Assembly: GCA_937908115.1 (NCBI GenBank)
Contig: CALEQZ010000002.1
Span: 186,001 to 250,000, forward strand
Reading direction: 5' to 3'
Length of the DNA stretch: 64,000 bases
Source of the DNA: an uncultured Alcaligenaceae bacterium
GTDB taxonomy: Bacteria; Pseudomonadota; Gammaproteobacteria; Burkholderiales; Burkholderiaceae_B
Below the pieces are notes generated by a model, which saw only the letters and a program-made list of their open reading frames with translations, made no database searches and was not told where the DNA came from. This document shows, piece by piece, positions 1 through 8,308 of this stretch (positions are counted from its first letter, which is position 1; every line of letters starts with the position of its first letter). A program made the position numbers and the translations under genes.

Positions 1-797
1 ATGAGGGCCTGCGGCGGCATGAATTCGAAAGCGGTCATCAGGTCGCAGCAGTCACGCCGGCAGCGTCGATATAGGGCAATGGCGTCGTGCAGCGAATTCA
101 CGGCGAGCAGCGCGGTTTCGACCTGCTCGGGGCGGGGGTGCAGCTTCAGGGCCACCGCCGTGATGATGCCCAGCGTCCCTTCGGCGCCGATGAACAGCTG
201 CTTCAGGTCTATGCCCCGGTTGTCCTTGCGCAAGGTGCCCAGCGCATCCAGGACCGTGCCGTCGGGCAGCACGACCTCCAGCCCCAGCACCTGCTCGCGC
301 GCCATGCCGTAGCGCAGCACATTGATGCCGCCGGCATTGGTGCTGACGTTGCCGCCTATGTGGCAGCTGCCCTCCGCCCCAAGCGACAGCCCCAGGAACA
401 TGCCAGCCGCTTCGGCCGCGTCCTGCACCTGGCGCAGGATGCAGCCGGCTTCGACCACCGCGGAAAAGTCGTCGGGATCGATGCTGCGGATGCGGTTCAT
501 GCGTTCGAGCGACAGCACCACCTGGCGTGGCGGATCATCGGGAATGGCGCCCAAGACCAGGCCGGTGTTGCCGCCCTGGGGCACGATGGACAAGCCGAGT
601 GCCGCGCACGTCCGCACGGCTTGCGCGACGGCATCGGTGGAGTCTGGGCGAAGGACCGCGACTGCGCCGGCGGTGACGTCTCCGTGCCAGTCCCGGCAAT
701 AGCGCAGCTGGTCGGCGGGATCGGTGATCACCGACGCCGCGCCCAGGCGCTGCACCAATTGGGCTTGCAAATCCGCGATACCGGGCAGGGCCGGCAT
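1..797 (-). CDS. FAD-binding oxidoreductase, GlcD/D-2-hydroxyacid dehydrogenase type (3' end missing)
   Basis: Read on the minus strand from an ATG at 795-797, this frame stays open to the window edge (265 codons), so the C-terminal part lies outside. The protein begins MPALPGIADLQAQLVQRLG. It has the PCMH-type FAD-binding signature PQGGNTGL near residue 75 and the HIGGNVSTNAGG flavin-contact segment near residue 145, followed by a GAEGTLGIIT motif. These are typical of the GlcD/DLD family, which oxidises 2-hydroxyacids such as glycolate, D-lactate or D-2-hydroxyglutarate with FAD. The substrate cannot be told from this part. It is divergent from the sugar-acid genes that follow and shares their 164-bp promoter gap, which suggests common control. 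Confidence 0.88.
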   Translation of the reverse strand, partial: MPALPGIADLQAQLVQRLGAASVITDPADQLRYCRDWHGDVTAGAVAVLRPDSTDAVAQAVRTCAALGLSIVPQGGNTGLVLGAIPDDPPRQVVLSLERMNRIRSIDPDDFSAVVEAGCILRQVQDAAEAAGMFLGLSLGAEGSCHIGGNVSTNAGGINVLRYGMAREQVLGLEVVLPDGTVLDALGTLRKDNRGIDLKQLFIGAEGTLGIITAVALKLHPRPEQVETALLAVNSLHDAIALYRRCRRDCCDLMTAFEFMPPQAL

Positions 798-864
798 GGG
801 CTGTCTCCGTGTCGTTGATCTTTGGGCGTTTTGCTCTTGTCGTTCGGTTTTTACCAGTAGCCAG

Positions 865-885
865 GTTGCCGGACAACCCTATAAT
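865..885 (+). promoter_or_regulatory. Candidate operator and -10 element in the divergent oxidase/denD-like gap
   Basis: Positions 865-877 read GTTG-CCGGA-CAAC, a dyad with 4-bp arms. A consensus -10 TATAAT follows at 880-885, 77 bp before the plus-strand start at 962. I see no good -35 at the right distance, so an activator or a repressor-controlled weak promoter is possible. A further GGACAT/CCGATAAC half-site pair lies at 887-900. Which gene the element serves is inferred. Confidence 0.35.
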
Positions 886-961
886 TGGACATCCGATAAC
901 ATGGTTTTCCCTGATACCAGGGAGCCAAGAAGGACGCGCCGACGTCCAGGAAGGAGACACC

Positions 962-1945
962 ATGCACATTGCCATCACCGGCGCAGCCGGCATGGTCGGC
1001 CGCAAGTTCGCCGAATCTGTGGCCCGTGATCCCGTGCTGGGCACACGCACCGTCGAACGGCTCACGCTGTGGGACGTGGTCCAGCCCCAGCCGCCCGCCG
1101 GCTTTGCCGGACGCGTCGATTGCCTAAGCACCGACCTTGCCGACCCCGCCCAGGCGCAAGCGCTGGTTGCGCAGCGGCCCGATCTCATCGTGCACCTGGC
1201 GGCAGTCGTATCGGGCGAGGCCGAGCTGGACTTCGACAAGGGTTATCGCGTCAACCTCGATGGCACGCGCCACCTATTCGAAGCCATCCGCCAGTTGTCG
1301 GCAGACGGCTACCATCCCCGCGTGGTCTTTGCCTCGTCGATCGCCGTCTATGGTGCGCCGCTGCCCTATCCCATCCCTGACGACTACCACCAGACGCCGC
1401 TGACGAGCTACGGCACGCAAAAGGCCATCGACGAGCTGTTGCTGGCCGATTATTCGCGCCGCGGATTCTTCGACGGCATCGGCATCCGGCTGCCCACCCT
1501 ATGCGTGCGCCCCGGCAAGCCGAACAAGGCCGCATCGGGCTTTTTCTCGAGCATCGTGCGCGAGCCGCTGATCGGCCAGGAAGCCGTGCTGCCGGTGCCC
1601 GAGGACGTGCGGCACTGGCATGCGTCGCCACGCTCGGCCGTGGGTTTCCTGCGCCATGCCGCCACGCTGGATTTGGCGCGCGTCGGGCCGCGCCGCAACC
1701 TGACCATGCCGGGGGTGAGCGTCACCGTCGGCGAACAGATCGAGGCACTGCGCCGCGTGGCGGGCGAAAAGGCCGTTCGCCTGATCCGGCGCGAGCCCGA
1801 CCCCGCGATCACCGAGATCGTGCGGGGCTGGGCTCCGGGCTTTGCCGCCACGCGCGCGCGTGAGTTGGGATTCGTCGCGGAATCGTCGTTCGACGAGATC
1901 ATCCGCGCGCACATCGAAGACGAGCTGGGCGGCAGGCTGCCGTAG
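962..1945 (+). CDS. NAD-dependent SDR epimerase/dehydratase, D-erythronate dehydrogenase (DenD)-like
   Basis: The protein has 327 residues. It is an extended short-chain dehydrogenase with the NAD-binding glycine motif GAAGMVG at residues 7-13, a serine pair at 125-126 and the catalytic YGTQK (Tyr150, Lys154). The RLPTLCVRPGKPN segment is characteristic of the Gne-like/DenD subgroup, whose studied members oxidise D-erythronate or related tetronates. The start at 962 is chosen because AAGGAG at 951-956 precedes it by five bases; the frame is open further upstream but without such a site. The next gene, a sugar-acid dehydratase, begins 39 bp downstream, so the two are probably co-transcribed. 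Substrate assignment is by family only. Confidence 0.85.
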   Translation: MHIAITGAAGMVGRKFAESVARDPVLGTRTVERLTLWDVVQPQPPAGFAGRVDCLSTDLADPAQAQALVAQRPDLIVHLAAVVSGEAELDFDKGYRVNLDGTRHLFEAIRQLSADGYHPRVVFASSIAVYGAPLPYPIPDDYHQTPLTSYGTQKAIDELLLADYSRRGFFDGIGIRLPTLCVRPGKPNKAASGFFSSIVREPLIGQEAVLPVPEDVRHWHASPRSAVGFLRHAATLDLARVGPRRNLTMPGVSVTVGEQIEALRRVAGEKAVRLIRREPDPAITEIVRGWAPGFAATRARELGFVAESSFDEIIRAHIEDELGGRLP

Positions 1946-1984
1946 GCAGGCGGCGCCAGGCACCGGACACAGGAGCGAGACACC

Positions 1985-3772
1985 ATGAGCCATGGCAACC
2001 CTTCCGTCAGGCGGCTGCGTTCACAGGATTGGTTCGACAACCCCGATCACGTCGACATGACCGCGCTCTACCTGGAGCGCTTCATGAATTACGGCGTCAC
2101 GCCCGAGGAACTGCGCAGCGGCAAGCCCATCATCGGCATCGCGCAAAGCGGCAGCGACCTGGTGCCGTGCAACCGCGTGCACCTGGAACTGGTCCGTCGC
2201 GTGCGTGACGGCATCCGTGACGCCGGCGGCATCCCCATCGAGTTTCCCACGCATCCTCTGTTCGAAAACTGCAAGCGTCCCACCGCCGCCCTGGACCGCA
2301 ACCTGGCCTACCTGGGGCTGGTGGAAGTCCTTTACGGTTACCCGATAGACGGCGTGGTGCTGACCACCGGCTGCGACAAAACCACGCCCTCGGCGCTGAT
2401 GGCCGCGGCGACGGTGGACATCCCCGCCATCGTGCTATCGGGCGGCCCCATGCTCGACGGCTGGCACGACAATGAGCTGGTCGGCTCCGGCACCGTCATC
2501 TGGCGTTCGCGGCGCAAGTACGCAGCCGGCGAGATCGACAAAGAAACCTTCCTGCAGGCAGCGCTCAGTTCGGCGCCGTCGGTCGGGCACTGCAACACGA
2601 TGGGCACTGCGCTGACCATGAACGCCATGGCCGAAGCGCTGGGCATGTCGCTGACCGGCTGTGCGGCCATCCCGGCTGCCTACCGCGAACGTGGGCAAAT
2701 GGCCTACCGCACCGGCCGCCGCGCAGTGGAGCTAGTGCTCGAAGACATTCGTCCGTCCCACATCCTGACGCGGGCGGCCTTCCTGAACGCCATCCGTGTC
2801 AACACCGCCATCGGTGGCTCGACGAACGCGCAGCCACACCTGATGGCCATCGCGCGCCATGCCGGAGTGGACCTGTCGCTGGACGACTGGCAGCGCGAGG
2901 GCTATGACCTGCCGCTGCTGGCCAACGTGCAGCCGGCGGGCAAATACCTGGGCGAACGCTTCCACCGCGCCGGCGGGGTGCCGGCGGTGATGTGGGAACT
3001 GCTGCAGCATGGCAAGCTCGACGGCAGCTGCCGCACGGTCACGGGCAAGACCATGGCCGAAAACCTGCAGGGGCGCGAAAGCACCGACCGCGAAGTCATC
3101 CTGCCCTATGAGGCCCCGCTCAAGGAGCGCGCGGGCTTCCTCGTGCTCAAGGGCAACCTGTTCGACTTTGCGATCATGAAGACCAGCGTGATCTCGCCCG
3201 AGTTCCGCCAGCGCTACCTCAGTGAGCCGGGCCGAGAAGGGATACTGGAATGCCGCGCCATCGTCTTCGACGGCTCGGAGGACTACCACCGCCGCATCAA
3301 CGATCCCTCCCTGCAGATCGACGAGCGCTGCATCCTGGTCATACGCGGCGCCGGCCCCATCGGCTGGCCGGGCTCGGCCGAAGTCGTGAACATGCAGCCG
3401 CCCGACGCACTGCTGCGCCGCGGCATCACCAGCCTGCCCACGCTGGGCGACGGCAGGCAGTCAGGCACGTCCGACAGCCCGTCCATTCTCAACGCCTCGC
3501 CCGAAAGCGCCGCCGGCGGTGGCCTGTCTTGGCTGCGCACCGGCGACATCATCCGCATCGACCTGAACGAAGGCCGCTGCGACGCGCTCGTCGACGAGGC
3601 CGAAATCGCCCGCCGCAAGCGCGAAGACGGCATTCCGCCCGTGCCGCCCGACGCCACGCCTTGGCAGAGGATCTACCGCAAAAGCGTGGGATCGCTGGCC
3701 GAAGGCGCGGTGCTGGAAGACGCGCTGCCGTTTCGCCAGATCGCGCAACGCATGCCCCGGCACAACCACTGA
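1985..3772 (+). CDS. xylD: Sugar-acid dehydratase of the IlvD/EDD family, D-xylonate dehydratase-like
   Basis: The protein has 595 residues, the usual length for D-xylonate and L-arabinonate dehydratases. It has the expected 2Fe-2S ligands Cys62, Cys130 and Cys203, and the CDKTTP motif whose Lys132 matches the carbamylated metal-binding lysine of the family. From memory it resembles the Caulobacter D-xylonate dehydratase closely along its whole length, including the RSQDWFDNP start and the PRHNH end. These enzymes remove water from an aldonate to give a 2-keto-3-deoxy acid. The rest of a Weimberg or Dahms route is not in this window, so the true substrate could be another pentonate or hexonate. 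It is followed by a 36-bp perfect palindrome. Confidence 0.85.
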   Translation: MSHGNPSVRRLRSQDWFDNPDHVDMTALYLERFMNYGVTPEELRSGKPIIGIAQSGSDLVPCNRVHLELVRRVRDGIRDAGGIPIEFPTHPLFENCKRPTAALDRNLAYLGLVEVLYGYPIDGVVLTTGCDKTTPSALMAAATVDIPAIVLSGGPMLDGWHDNELVGSGTVIWRSRRKYAAGEIDKETFLQAALSSAPSVGHCNTMGTALTMNAMAEALGMSLTGCAAIPAAYRERGQMAYRTGRRAVELVLEDIRPSHILTRAAFLNAIRVNTAIGGSTNAQPHLMAIARHAGVDLSLDDWQREGYDLPLLANVQPAGKYLGERFHRAGGVPAVMWELLQHGKLDGSCRTVTGKTMAENLQGRESTDREVILPYEAPLKERAGFLVLKGNLFDFAIMKTSVISPEFRQRYLSEPGREGILECRAIVFDGSEDYHRRINDPSLQIDERCILVIRGAGPIGWPGSAEVVNMQPPDALLRRGITSLPTLGDGRQSGTSDSPSILNASPESAAGGGLSWLRTGDIIRIDLNEGRCDALVDEAEIARRKREDGIPPVPPDATPWQRIYRKSVGSLAEGAVLEDALPFRQIAQRMPRHNH

Positions 3773-3776
3773 CCGG

Positions 3777-3812
3777 ATGGTCGCCCGTCCCCGGCCGGGG
3801 ACGGGCGACCAT
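3777..3812. terminator. 36-bp perfect palindrome after the dehydratase gene, probable terminator
   Basis: Eighteen bases (3777-3794, beginning ATGGTCGCCC) are followed at once by their exact reverse complement (3795-3812). It starts 4 bp after the TGA of the dehydratase gene. The hairpin would be very stable, but there is no T-run on either side. It may work as a Rho-assisted or RNA-stabilising 3' structure rather than a standard intrinsic terminator. Confidence 0.6.
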
Positions 3813-3861
3813 GCCTGCGGCCCGGAAACGCTACACTGCGCAGCGTCCAAGGATGCCCGCC

Positions 3862-4608
3862 ATGACCTTCGTCCCGGCCGAAATCACTTCCACCTTTGCC
3901 GCCATCTTGGTGGCGTCAAGCTTCCTGACCTCTGCGTTGACCGCCGCCATGGGCCTGGGCGGCGGCGTGGCCATGTTGGCGATCCTGAGCCTGGGCCTGC
4001 CGGTGACCAGCGTGCTACCGGTGCATGGCGTGGTGCAACTGGGATCGAACAGCGGACGCGTCATCATCCAGCGCCGCCATCTGGTCAGGCCCGTCCTACT
4101 GTGGTTCGCCCTCGGCAGCCTGGCCGGCATCGCACTCGGCGCCTCGGTGGTGGTCAACATCCCCGACGCGCTGGCGAAGTGGGCATTGGCGCTATTTATC
4201 CTTTGGTCGATCTACCGCAAGAAATCCAGCGCCCAGGCCGGACGGCACGGCAAGGCCTACTTCGCCCTGGGCGGCGCGGTATCGAGCTTTTGCACCATGC
4301 TGGTCGGCGCCACCGGTCCGCTGGTGGCTGCGCTGCTGGCACGCACCGGCCTGGTCAAGCAGCCGCTGGTGGCCACGCACGCGGCATGCATGGTCATCCA
4401 GCACGGCATGAAGATCCTCGCCTTCGGGACGCTGGGCTTTGCCTACGCCGAGTGGGCGCCGCTGATCGCCGCCATGATCGCCAGCGGCGTGGCCGGCACC
4501 TGGGTGGGCACGCGCACCCTGGACAAGATGCCGGAATCGACCTTCCGCCTGGGCTTCAAGGTCGTGATGACGGCGATCAGCCTGCACATGATCTGGCAGA
4601 CTTTCTGA
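3862..4608 (+). CDS. TauE/SafE (TSUP) family membrane permease
   Basis: The 248-residue protein is almost entirely hydrophobic with about eight likely membrane segments. It carries the family's repeated glycine-rich stretches, GLGGGVAMLAILSLG near residue 35 and VGATGPLVAALLAR near residue 155. TSUP proteins export or import sulfite, sulfoacetate and other small organic anions across the inner membrane. The ATG at 3862 is preceded by AAGGA at 3849-3853; an in-frame ATG at 3853 would overlap that site. Its place behind the sugar-acid genes suggests transport of a related acid, but the family is broad and this is a guess. It converges on ribE with only 24 bp between the two genes. Confidence 0.82.
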   Translation: MTFVPAEITSTFAAILVASSFLTSALTAAMGLGGGVAMLAILSLGLPVTSVLPVHGVVQLGSNSGRVIIQRRHLVRPVLLWFALGSLAGIALGASVVVNIPDALAKWALALFILWSIYRKKSSAQAGRHGKAYFALGGAVSSFCTMLVGATGPLVAALLARTGLVKQPLVATHAACMVIQHGMKILAFGTLGFAYAEWAPLIAAMIASGVAGTWVGTRTLDKMPESTFRLGFKVVMTAISLHMIWQTF

Positions 4609-4632
4609 ATGCGCGGATCGGCCCGCCAGCCG

Positions 4633-5271
4633 CTAGACCGCTGCGATCGACCCTGGGTTGCCCGTGGCCGAGATCATCCGCTCGACATAGCGCGCGATCG
4701 TATCGACCTCGAGGTTGACCTGCACACCTGGCCGCACGTGCTTGAGCGTGGTGGCCTCCAACGTATGCGGGATGAGATTGATGCTGACCAGGCAGCCGTC
4801 GGCTTCGTCCTCCACGCGGTTGACGGTCAGGCTAACGCCGTTGATCGCCACCGAACCCTTGTACGCCATGTAGCGGGCCAGCGCCTGCGGCACGCGCACG
4901 ACCAGCAAATAGGATTCGCCCACCTGGTCGAAGCGCTCCACCGTGCCCAGCCCGTCCACATGTCCCGACACCAGGTGCCCGCCGATCGGGTCGCCGATGC
5001 GCAGGGCTTTCTCCAGGTTGACTTCGCCCTCGCGGTCCAGGCCCGTCGTGCGGTTGAGGCTCTCGCGCGAAACGTCGACCTCGAAGCGATTGCCGGACTT
5101 GGCCACGACCGTCATGCAGGCCCCCTGCACGGCGATGGAATCGCCCAGGCCGACGTCGTCCAGGCCCAGGCTGCCTGCGTCGATTTCCAGACGCACGCCG
5201 GCCGAGCCGGTATCGCCCAGGGGGCGGACACTGACGATGCGGCCGATGGCGGCCACGATGCCTGTGAACAT
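4633..5271 (-). CDS. ribE: Riboflavin synthase, alpha chain
   Basis: The protein has 212 residues and begins with the diagnostic MFTGIV. It consists of two homologous lumazine-binding barrels (about 1-97 and 98-190). The family motifs GGHLVSGHVDG near residue 100 and the second-barrel SINLIPHTLEATTL are present. It dismutates two molecules of 6,7-dimethyl-8-ribityllumazine to riboflavin and 5-amino-6-ribitylaminouracil in the cytoplasm. The start at 5271 is fixed by the conserved N-terminus and by AGGAGAG just upstream. ribD lies 141 bp upstream on the same strand. I found no FMN riboswitch in that gap. Some genomes call this gene ribC. Confidence 0.95.
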   Translation of the reverse strand: MFTGIVAAIGRIVSVRPLGDTGSAGVRLEIDAGSLGLDDVGLGDSIAVQGACMTVVAKSGNRFEVDVSRESLNRTTGLDREGEVNLEKALRIGDPIGGHLVSGHVDGLGTVERFDQVGESYLLVVRVPQALARYMAYKGSVAINGVSLTVNRVEDEADGCLVSINLIPHTLEATTLKHVRPGVQVNLEVDTIARYVERMISATGNPGSIAAV

Positions 5272-5412
5272 GATCTCTCCTGCGGCGCACCGTGGCGCGC
5301 CCATTGCATATCGATGGTGTTGCCATGCCGCCGCGGCGGCGGCCTTGCGATGCTGCGATGATACGCCAGCCCGGCCGCGCATGCGGCTGGCGCAGCACCT
5401 TGCGCGACGGCC

Positions 5413-6558
5413 TCAGGATATGCCGGCGACCGCGGCCTTGAGCGCTTCCCAGCGCGCCGGCACGCGCGCCCGCAGGCGCACGTCCTCGCCGACCAGAGTC
5501 ACCTCCGTGAAGGCGAAGCGCCGGGCATGGTCCAAGTGCTCCAGCAGCGGCAGCCGGACCATGCCGAGCGCATCGCCCAGCAACACCGGGGCCAGGTAGG
5601 CCAGCAGTTCGTCGACGCAGCCCGCCTCCAGCAAGGCGCCCGACAAGCCGGCGCCTGCCTCGACATGGACTTCATTGATGTGGTTCTCGCCCATCCAAGC
5701 CAGCATGGCGCGCAGGTCGACGCGGCCGGGCGCGATCTCCGGCAGGCGCACCACCCGCACGTTGCGTGCGGCCAGGCGCCCGGCCTTGGCCGGGTCGTCC
5801 CGGCCGGTAAAGATGACGACCTCGCCCGGAGCGTCGAATAGGCGCGCCGTCTCGGGAATCTCGAAGCGGCCGTCGACGACCGCCCGGCGCGGCGGCCGTT
5901 GCGTGCTGACATGGCGCACGGTCAGCTGCGGATCATCGGCGCGCACCGTGCCCATGCCCGTCAGGACCATGCAGCTGCGCGCGCGCCAGTGGTGGCCATC
6001 GGCGCGCGCACGCTCGCCGGTGATCCACTGCGACGCGCCGTTATGCAGCGCGCTGCGTCCGTCAAGCGAGGCGGCGAGCTTGAGCCATACCCAAGGCGTG
6101 CCGCGGCTCATGCGCGCGACAAAGCCCGGGTTCAGCTCCAGCGCCTGCTCTGCGCACACGCCGGTGACGACCTCGATGCCGGCGCTGCGCAAGGCGGCAA
6201 GCCCACGGCCGCGGACCAGCGGATTGGGATCGGCCATGGCCACCACCACGCGCGCCGGCCGCGCGGCAATGACGGCATCCGCGCACGGCGGGGTGCGGCC
6301 ATGGTGGCTGCACGGCTCCAGGGTGACATACAGCGTCGCCCCCTGCACCGACGCGCCACGCGCTGCCGCATCGCGCAGCGCCATGATTTCGGCGTGGGCG
6401 CTGCCGGGCGGCTGCGTGGCGCCCTGCCCGATCACTTGGCCATCGCGCACAATGACGCAGCCGACGCGCGGGTTGGGCGAGGTGTCGTAGAGCACGCCGC
6501 GCGCCAGCTCGAGGGCACGGCGCATCCAGGCGATGTCTTGGGGCGCGGGGTGGGTCAT
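5413..6558 (-). CDS. ribD: Bifunctional pyrimidine deaminase/reductase of riboflavin synthesis
   Basis: The protein has 381 residues. The N-terminal zinc deaminase domain (about 1-150) has His55-Ala-Glu57 and the Cys83...Cys92 pair in PCSHHGRTPPC. The C-terminal NADPH reductase domain (about 155-375) contains GMGTVRADDPQLTVR. It carries out the deamination and side-chain reduction that turn the GTP cyclohydrolase II product into the ribitylamino-uracil precursor. The ATG at 6558 gives the conserved start MTHPAPQDIAWMRRAL; an upstream in-frame ATG would add ten unconserved residues. With ribE it forms a likely operon. The gap to the divergent isochorismatase pseudogene (6559-6734) holds no clear promoter that I can defend. 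Confidence 0.95.
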   Translation of the reverse strand: MTHPAPQDIAWMRRALELARGVLYDTSPNPRVGCVIVRDGQVIGQGATQPPGSAHAEIMALRDAAARGASVQGATLYVTLEPCSHHGRTPPCADAVIAARPARVVVAMADPNPLVRGRGLAALRSAGIEVVTGVCAEQALELNPGFVARMSRGTPWVWLKLAASLDGRSALHNGASQWITGERARADGHHWRARSCMVLTGMGTVRADDPQLTVRHVSTQRPPRRAVVDGRFEIPETARLFDAPGEVVIFTGRDDPAKAGRLAARNVRVVRLPEIAPGRVDLRAMLAWMGENHINEVHVEAGAGLSGALLEAGCVDELLAYLAPVLLGDALGMVRLPLLEHLDHARRFAFTEVTLVGEDVRLRARVPARWEALKAAVAGIS

Positions 6559-6734
6559 GCGCGGATTGTATGCCGGCGCGCGGTGCACTTTCCCGTCGGC
6601 CGCATGCGGGGTACGCGGCTGGTACGATGTCCGAATCCGTACGTTCGAGGTCTATTCCCCGCCTCGAAGGGTGGCCAGGCACGATGCACCATTGCTGCTC
6701 CTGTCTTTTTTCACTGGACCCTAGGCCGACAACC

Positions 6735-7301
6735 ATGAAACAAGCCCTTATTGCCATCGACATCTAGGAATCCTTCCGCCTGCGTCCGTATTGGGACGAT
6801 CGCGAACTGCCGTCGTTCCTGCGCACCACCCAGGGGCTGGTCGATGCCTGCGCTGCGCGCGGCATTCCCATCCTGCAAGTGTTCCACTTGAGCGAAACGG
6901 ACGACCCTGCCGACGCGTTCTCGCCGTCTGCCGGCCTGGCCAGGACGCTGGCCGGGCTATCGATCCAGCCTACGGAAACCTTCCACAAGACCGTGCACTC
7001 GGCGCTGTACGCACGCGACGCCCAGGGCGGCACCCTTCAGGACTGGCTTGTCCGCAACGGCATCGAAGAGGTGATCATCTGCGGAATCCGCACCGAGCAG
7101 TGCTGCGAAACCACGGCGCGACACGCCTCGGACGCGGGCTTCCAGGTGCGCTACGCGCTGGATGCCACCCTGACCTTCGCGATGCAAAGTCCCTCCTCGG
7201 GGCGGCGCTATACCCCGCAGGAGATCAAGGCGCACACCGAGCTGGTGCTTGCCGGCCGCTTCGCCAAGGTGCTGCCGGCCGCGCAGGCGCTGGCCGGCTG
7301 A
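6735..7301 (+). pseudogene. Isochorismatase-family cysteine hydrolase interrupted by an amber codon
   Basis: An ATG at 6735 opens the frame MKQALIAIDI, then codon 11 (6765-6767) is TAG. The same frame continues as ESFRLRPYWDDRELPSF and runs intact to the TGA at 7299-7301, 189 codons in all. Family members typically read AID(V/I)QESF here, so a single C-to-T change (CAG to TAG) explains the break. The catalytic Asp9 lies just before the stop. The rest of the fold, including the nucleophile region GIRTEQCCETTARHA, lies after it. No good in-frame restart with a ribosome site follows, so the gene is probably inactive. It stands directly before a GlxA-type regulator, a common pairing. Confidence 0.88.
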
Positions 7302-7332
7302 CCGGCCGCCTGCGGGCACGCTGGGGAGGATG

Positions 7333-8301
7333 ATGACTCCGGTCTATTTCGTCGTCATGCGCGGCATCGTCCTGCTGGACCTGGCCGGCCCGGCGGAGGT
7401 GTTCCGCTCGGCCAACCTGTTTGCGCCGGGGTCGTTCGAGACGCACTACTGCGCGGTACAGGGAGAGATCGAGAGCGGCCTGCCCGGGCTCAGCCTGTGC
7501 GGCCTGCGACCCCTGCCAGCGCACCTGCCGCCCGGCGCGCTGGTGATCGTGCCCGGCTTGGTGGGCAGCCACCCCGATTGGCAAGATCCGGAAGTACGGG
7601 CCGTGGTGCGCTGGCTGGCCGAACGCGGCACGCGCGACGGCTGCACCGTCATGTCGGTCTGCGCCGGCGCGCTGCTGGCGGCCGCCGCCGGCCTGCTGCG
7701 CGGTCGCGACTGTACCAGCCACCATACTTGCCTGGCCGACCTGGCGCGACTGGAGCCGCAGGCCAAGGTGCTCGACAACCGCATCTTCGTCGAGGACGGA
7801 CCGATCGTCACCAGCGCGGGCATCACGGCCGGCATCGACCTGGCCCTGCACCTGGTGGCCCGTGCCTGCGGCCCGCAGGTCGCCAGCGCGGTAGCACGCC
7901 ACATGGTGGTGTACCTGCGCCGCAGCGGACAGGATCCGGCGCTTTCGCCGTGGCTGGATGGCCGCAACCACCTGCACACGCGCGTGCACCGTGTGCAGGA
8001 CGCCGTCCTGCGCGACCCGGCCGCGCCCTGGTCGGCCGCGCGCCTGGCCGAAGAGGCGCGCACCAGCGCGCGCCACCTGAACCGCTTGTTCGCCGAACAC
8101 GTGGGCTGCACGCCCATGGAGTACGTCAACCGCATCCGCCTGACGCTGGCGGGCGAGTTGATCCGCGAGACGCGGCTGGACATGGAGCGGGTGGCCGAAC
8201 GCGCAGGCTTCAGCTCGGCGCACCATCTGCGGCGGGTGTGGCGCCGCCATGCGCAGGGATCGCCCAGCAGCCTGCGGGATGGCCGCGGCGATTGGGCGTA
8301 G
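7333..8301 (+). CDS. GlxA-type transcriptional regulator (DJ-1/PfpI-like plus AraC DNA-binding domains)
   Basis: The protein has 322 residues. The N-terminal DJ-1/PfpI-like domain (about 1-190) begins MTPVYFVVMRGIVLLDLAGP and keeps Cys110 in SVCAGALL and the TSHH pair at 129-132. The C-terminal AraC/XylS domain (about 215-315) has two helix-turn-helix units ending in GFSSAHHLRRVWRRH. Such proteins are cytoplasmic regulators that sense a small amide or nitrogen compound. Tandem ATGs at 7330 and 7333 sit very close behind GGGGAGG (7323-7329); I take the second. It follows the broken hydrolase by 31 bp, so it was probably co-transcribed with, or controlled, that gene. Confidence 0.88.
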   Translation: MTPVYFVVMRGIVLLDLAGPAEVFRSANLFAPGSFETHYCAVQGEIESGLPGLSLCGLRPLPAHLPPGALVIVPGLVGSHPDWQDPEVRAVVRWLAERGTRDGCTVMSVCAGALLAAAAGLLRGRDCTSHHTCLADLARLEPQAKVLDNRIFVEDGPIVTSAGITAGIDLALHLVARACGPQVASAVARHMVVYLRRSGQDPALSPWLDGRNHLHTRVHRVQDAVLRDPAAPWSAARLAEEARTSARHLNRLFAEHVGCTPMEYVNRIRLTLAGELIRETRLDMERVAERAGFSSAHHLRRVWRRHAQGSPSSLRDGRGDWA

Positions 8302-8308
8302 GCGGCCT

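Noticed and set aside
5272..5412. FMN riboswitch upstream of ribE or ribD
   Set aside because: The conserved RFN element blocks (such as AGGGGGGT-type and multi-stem pattern) are not visible in either gap.
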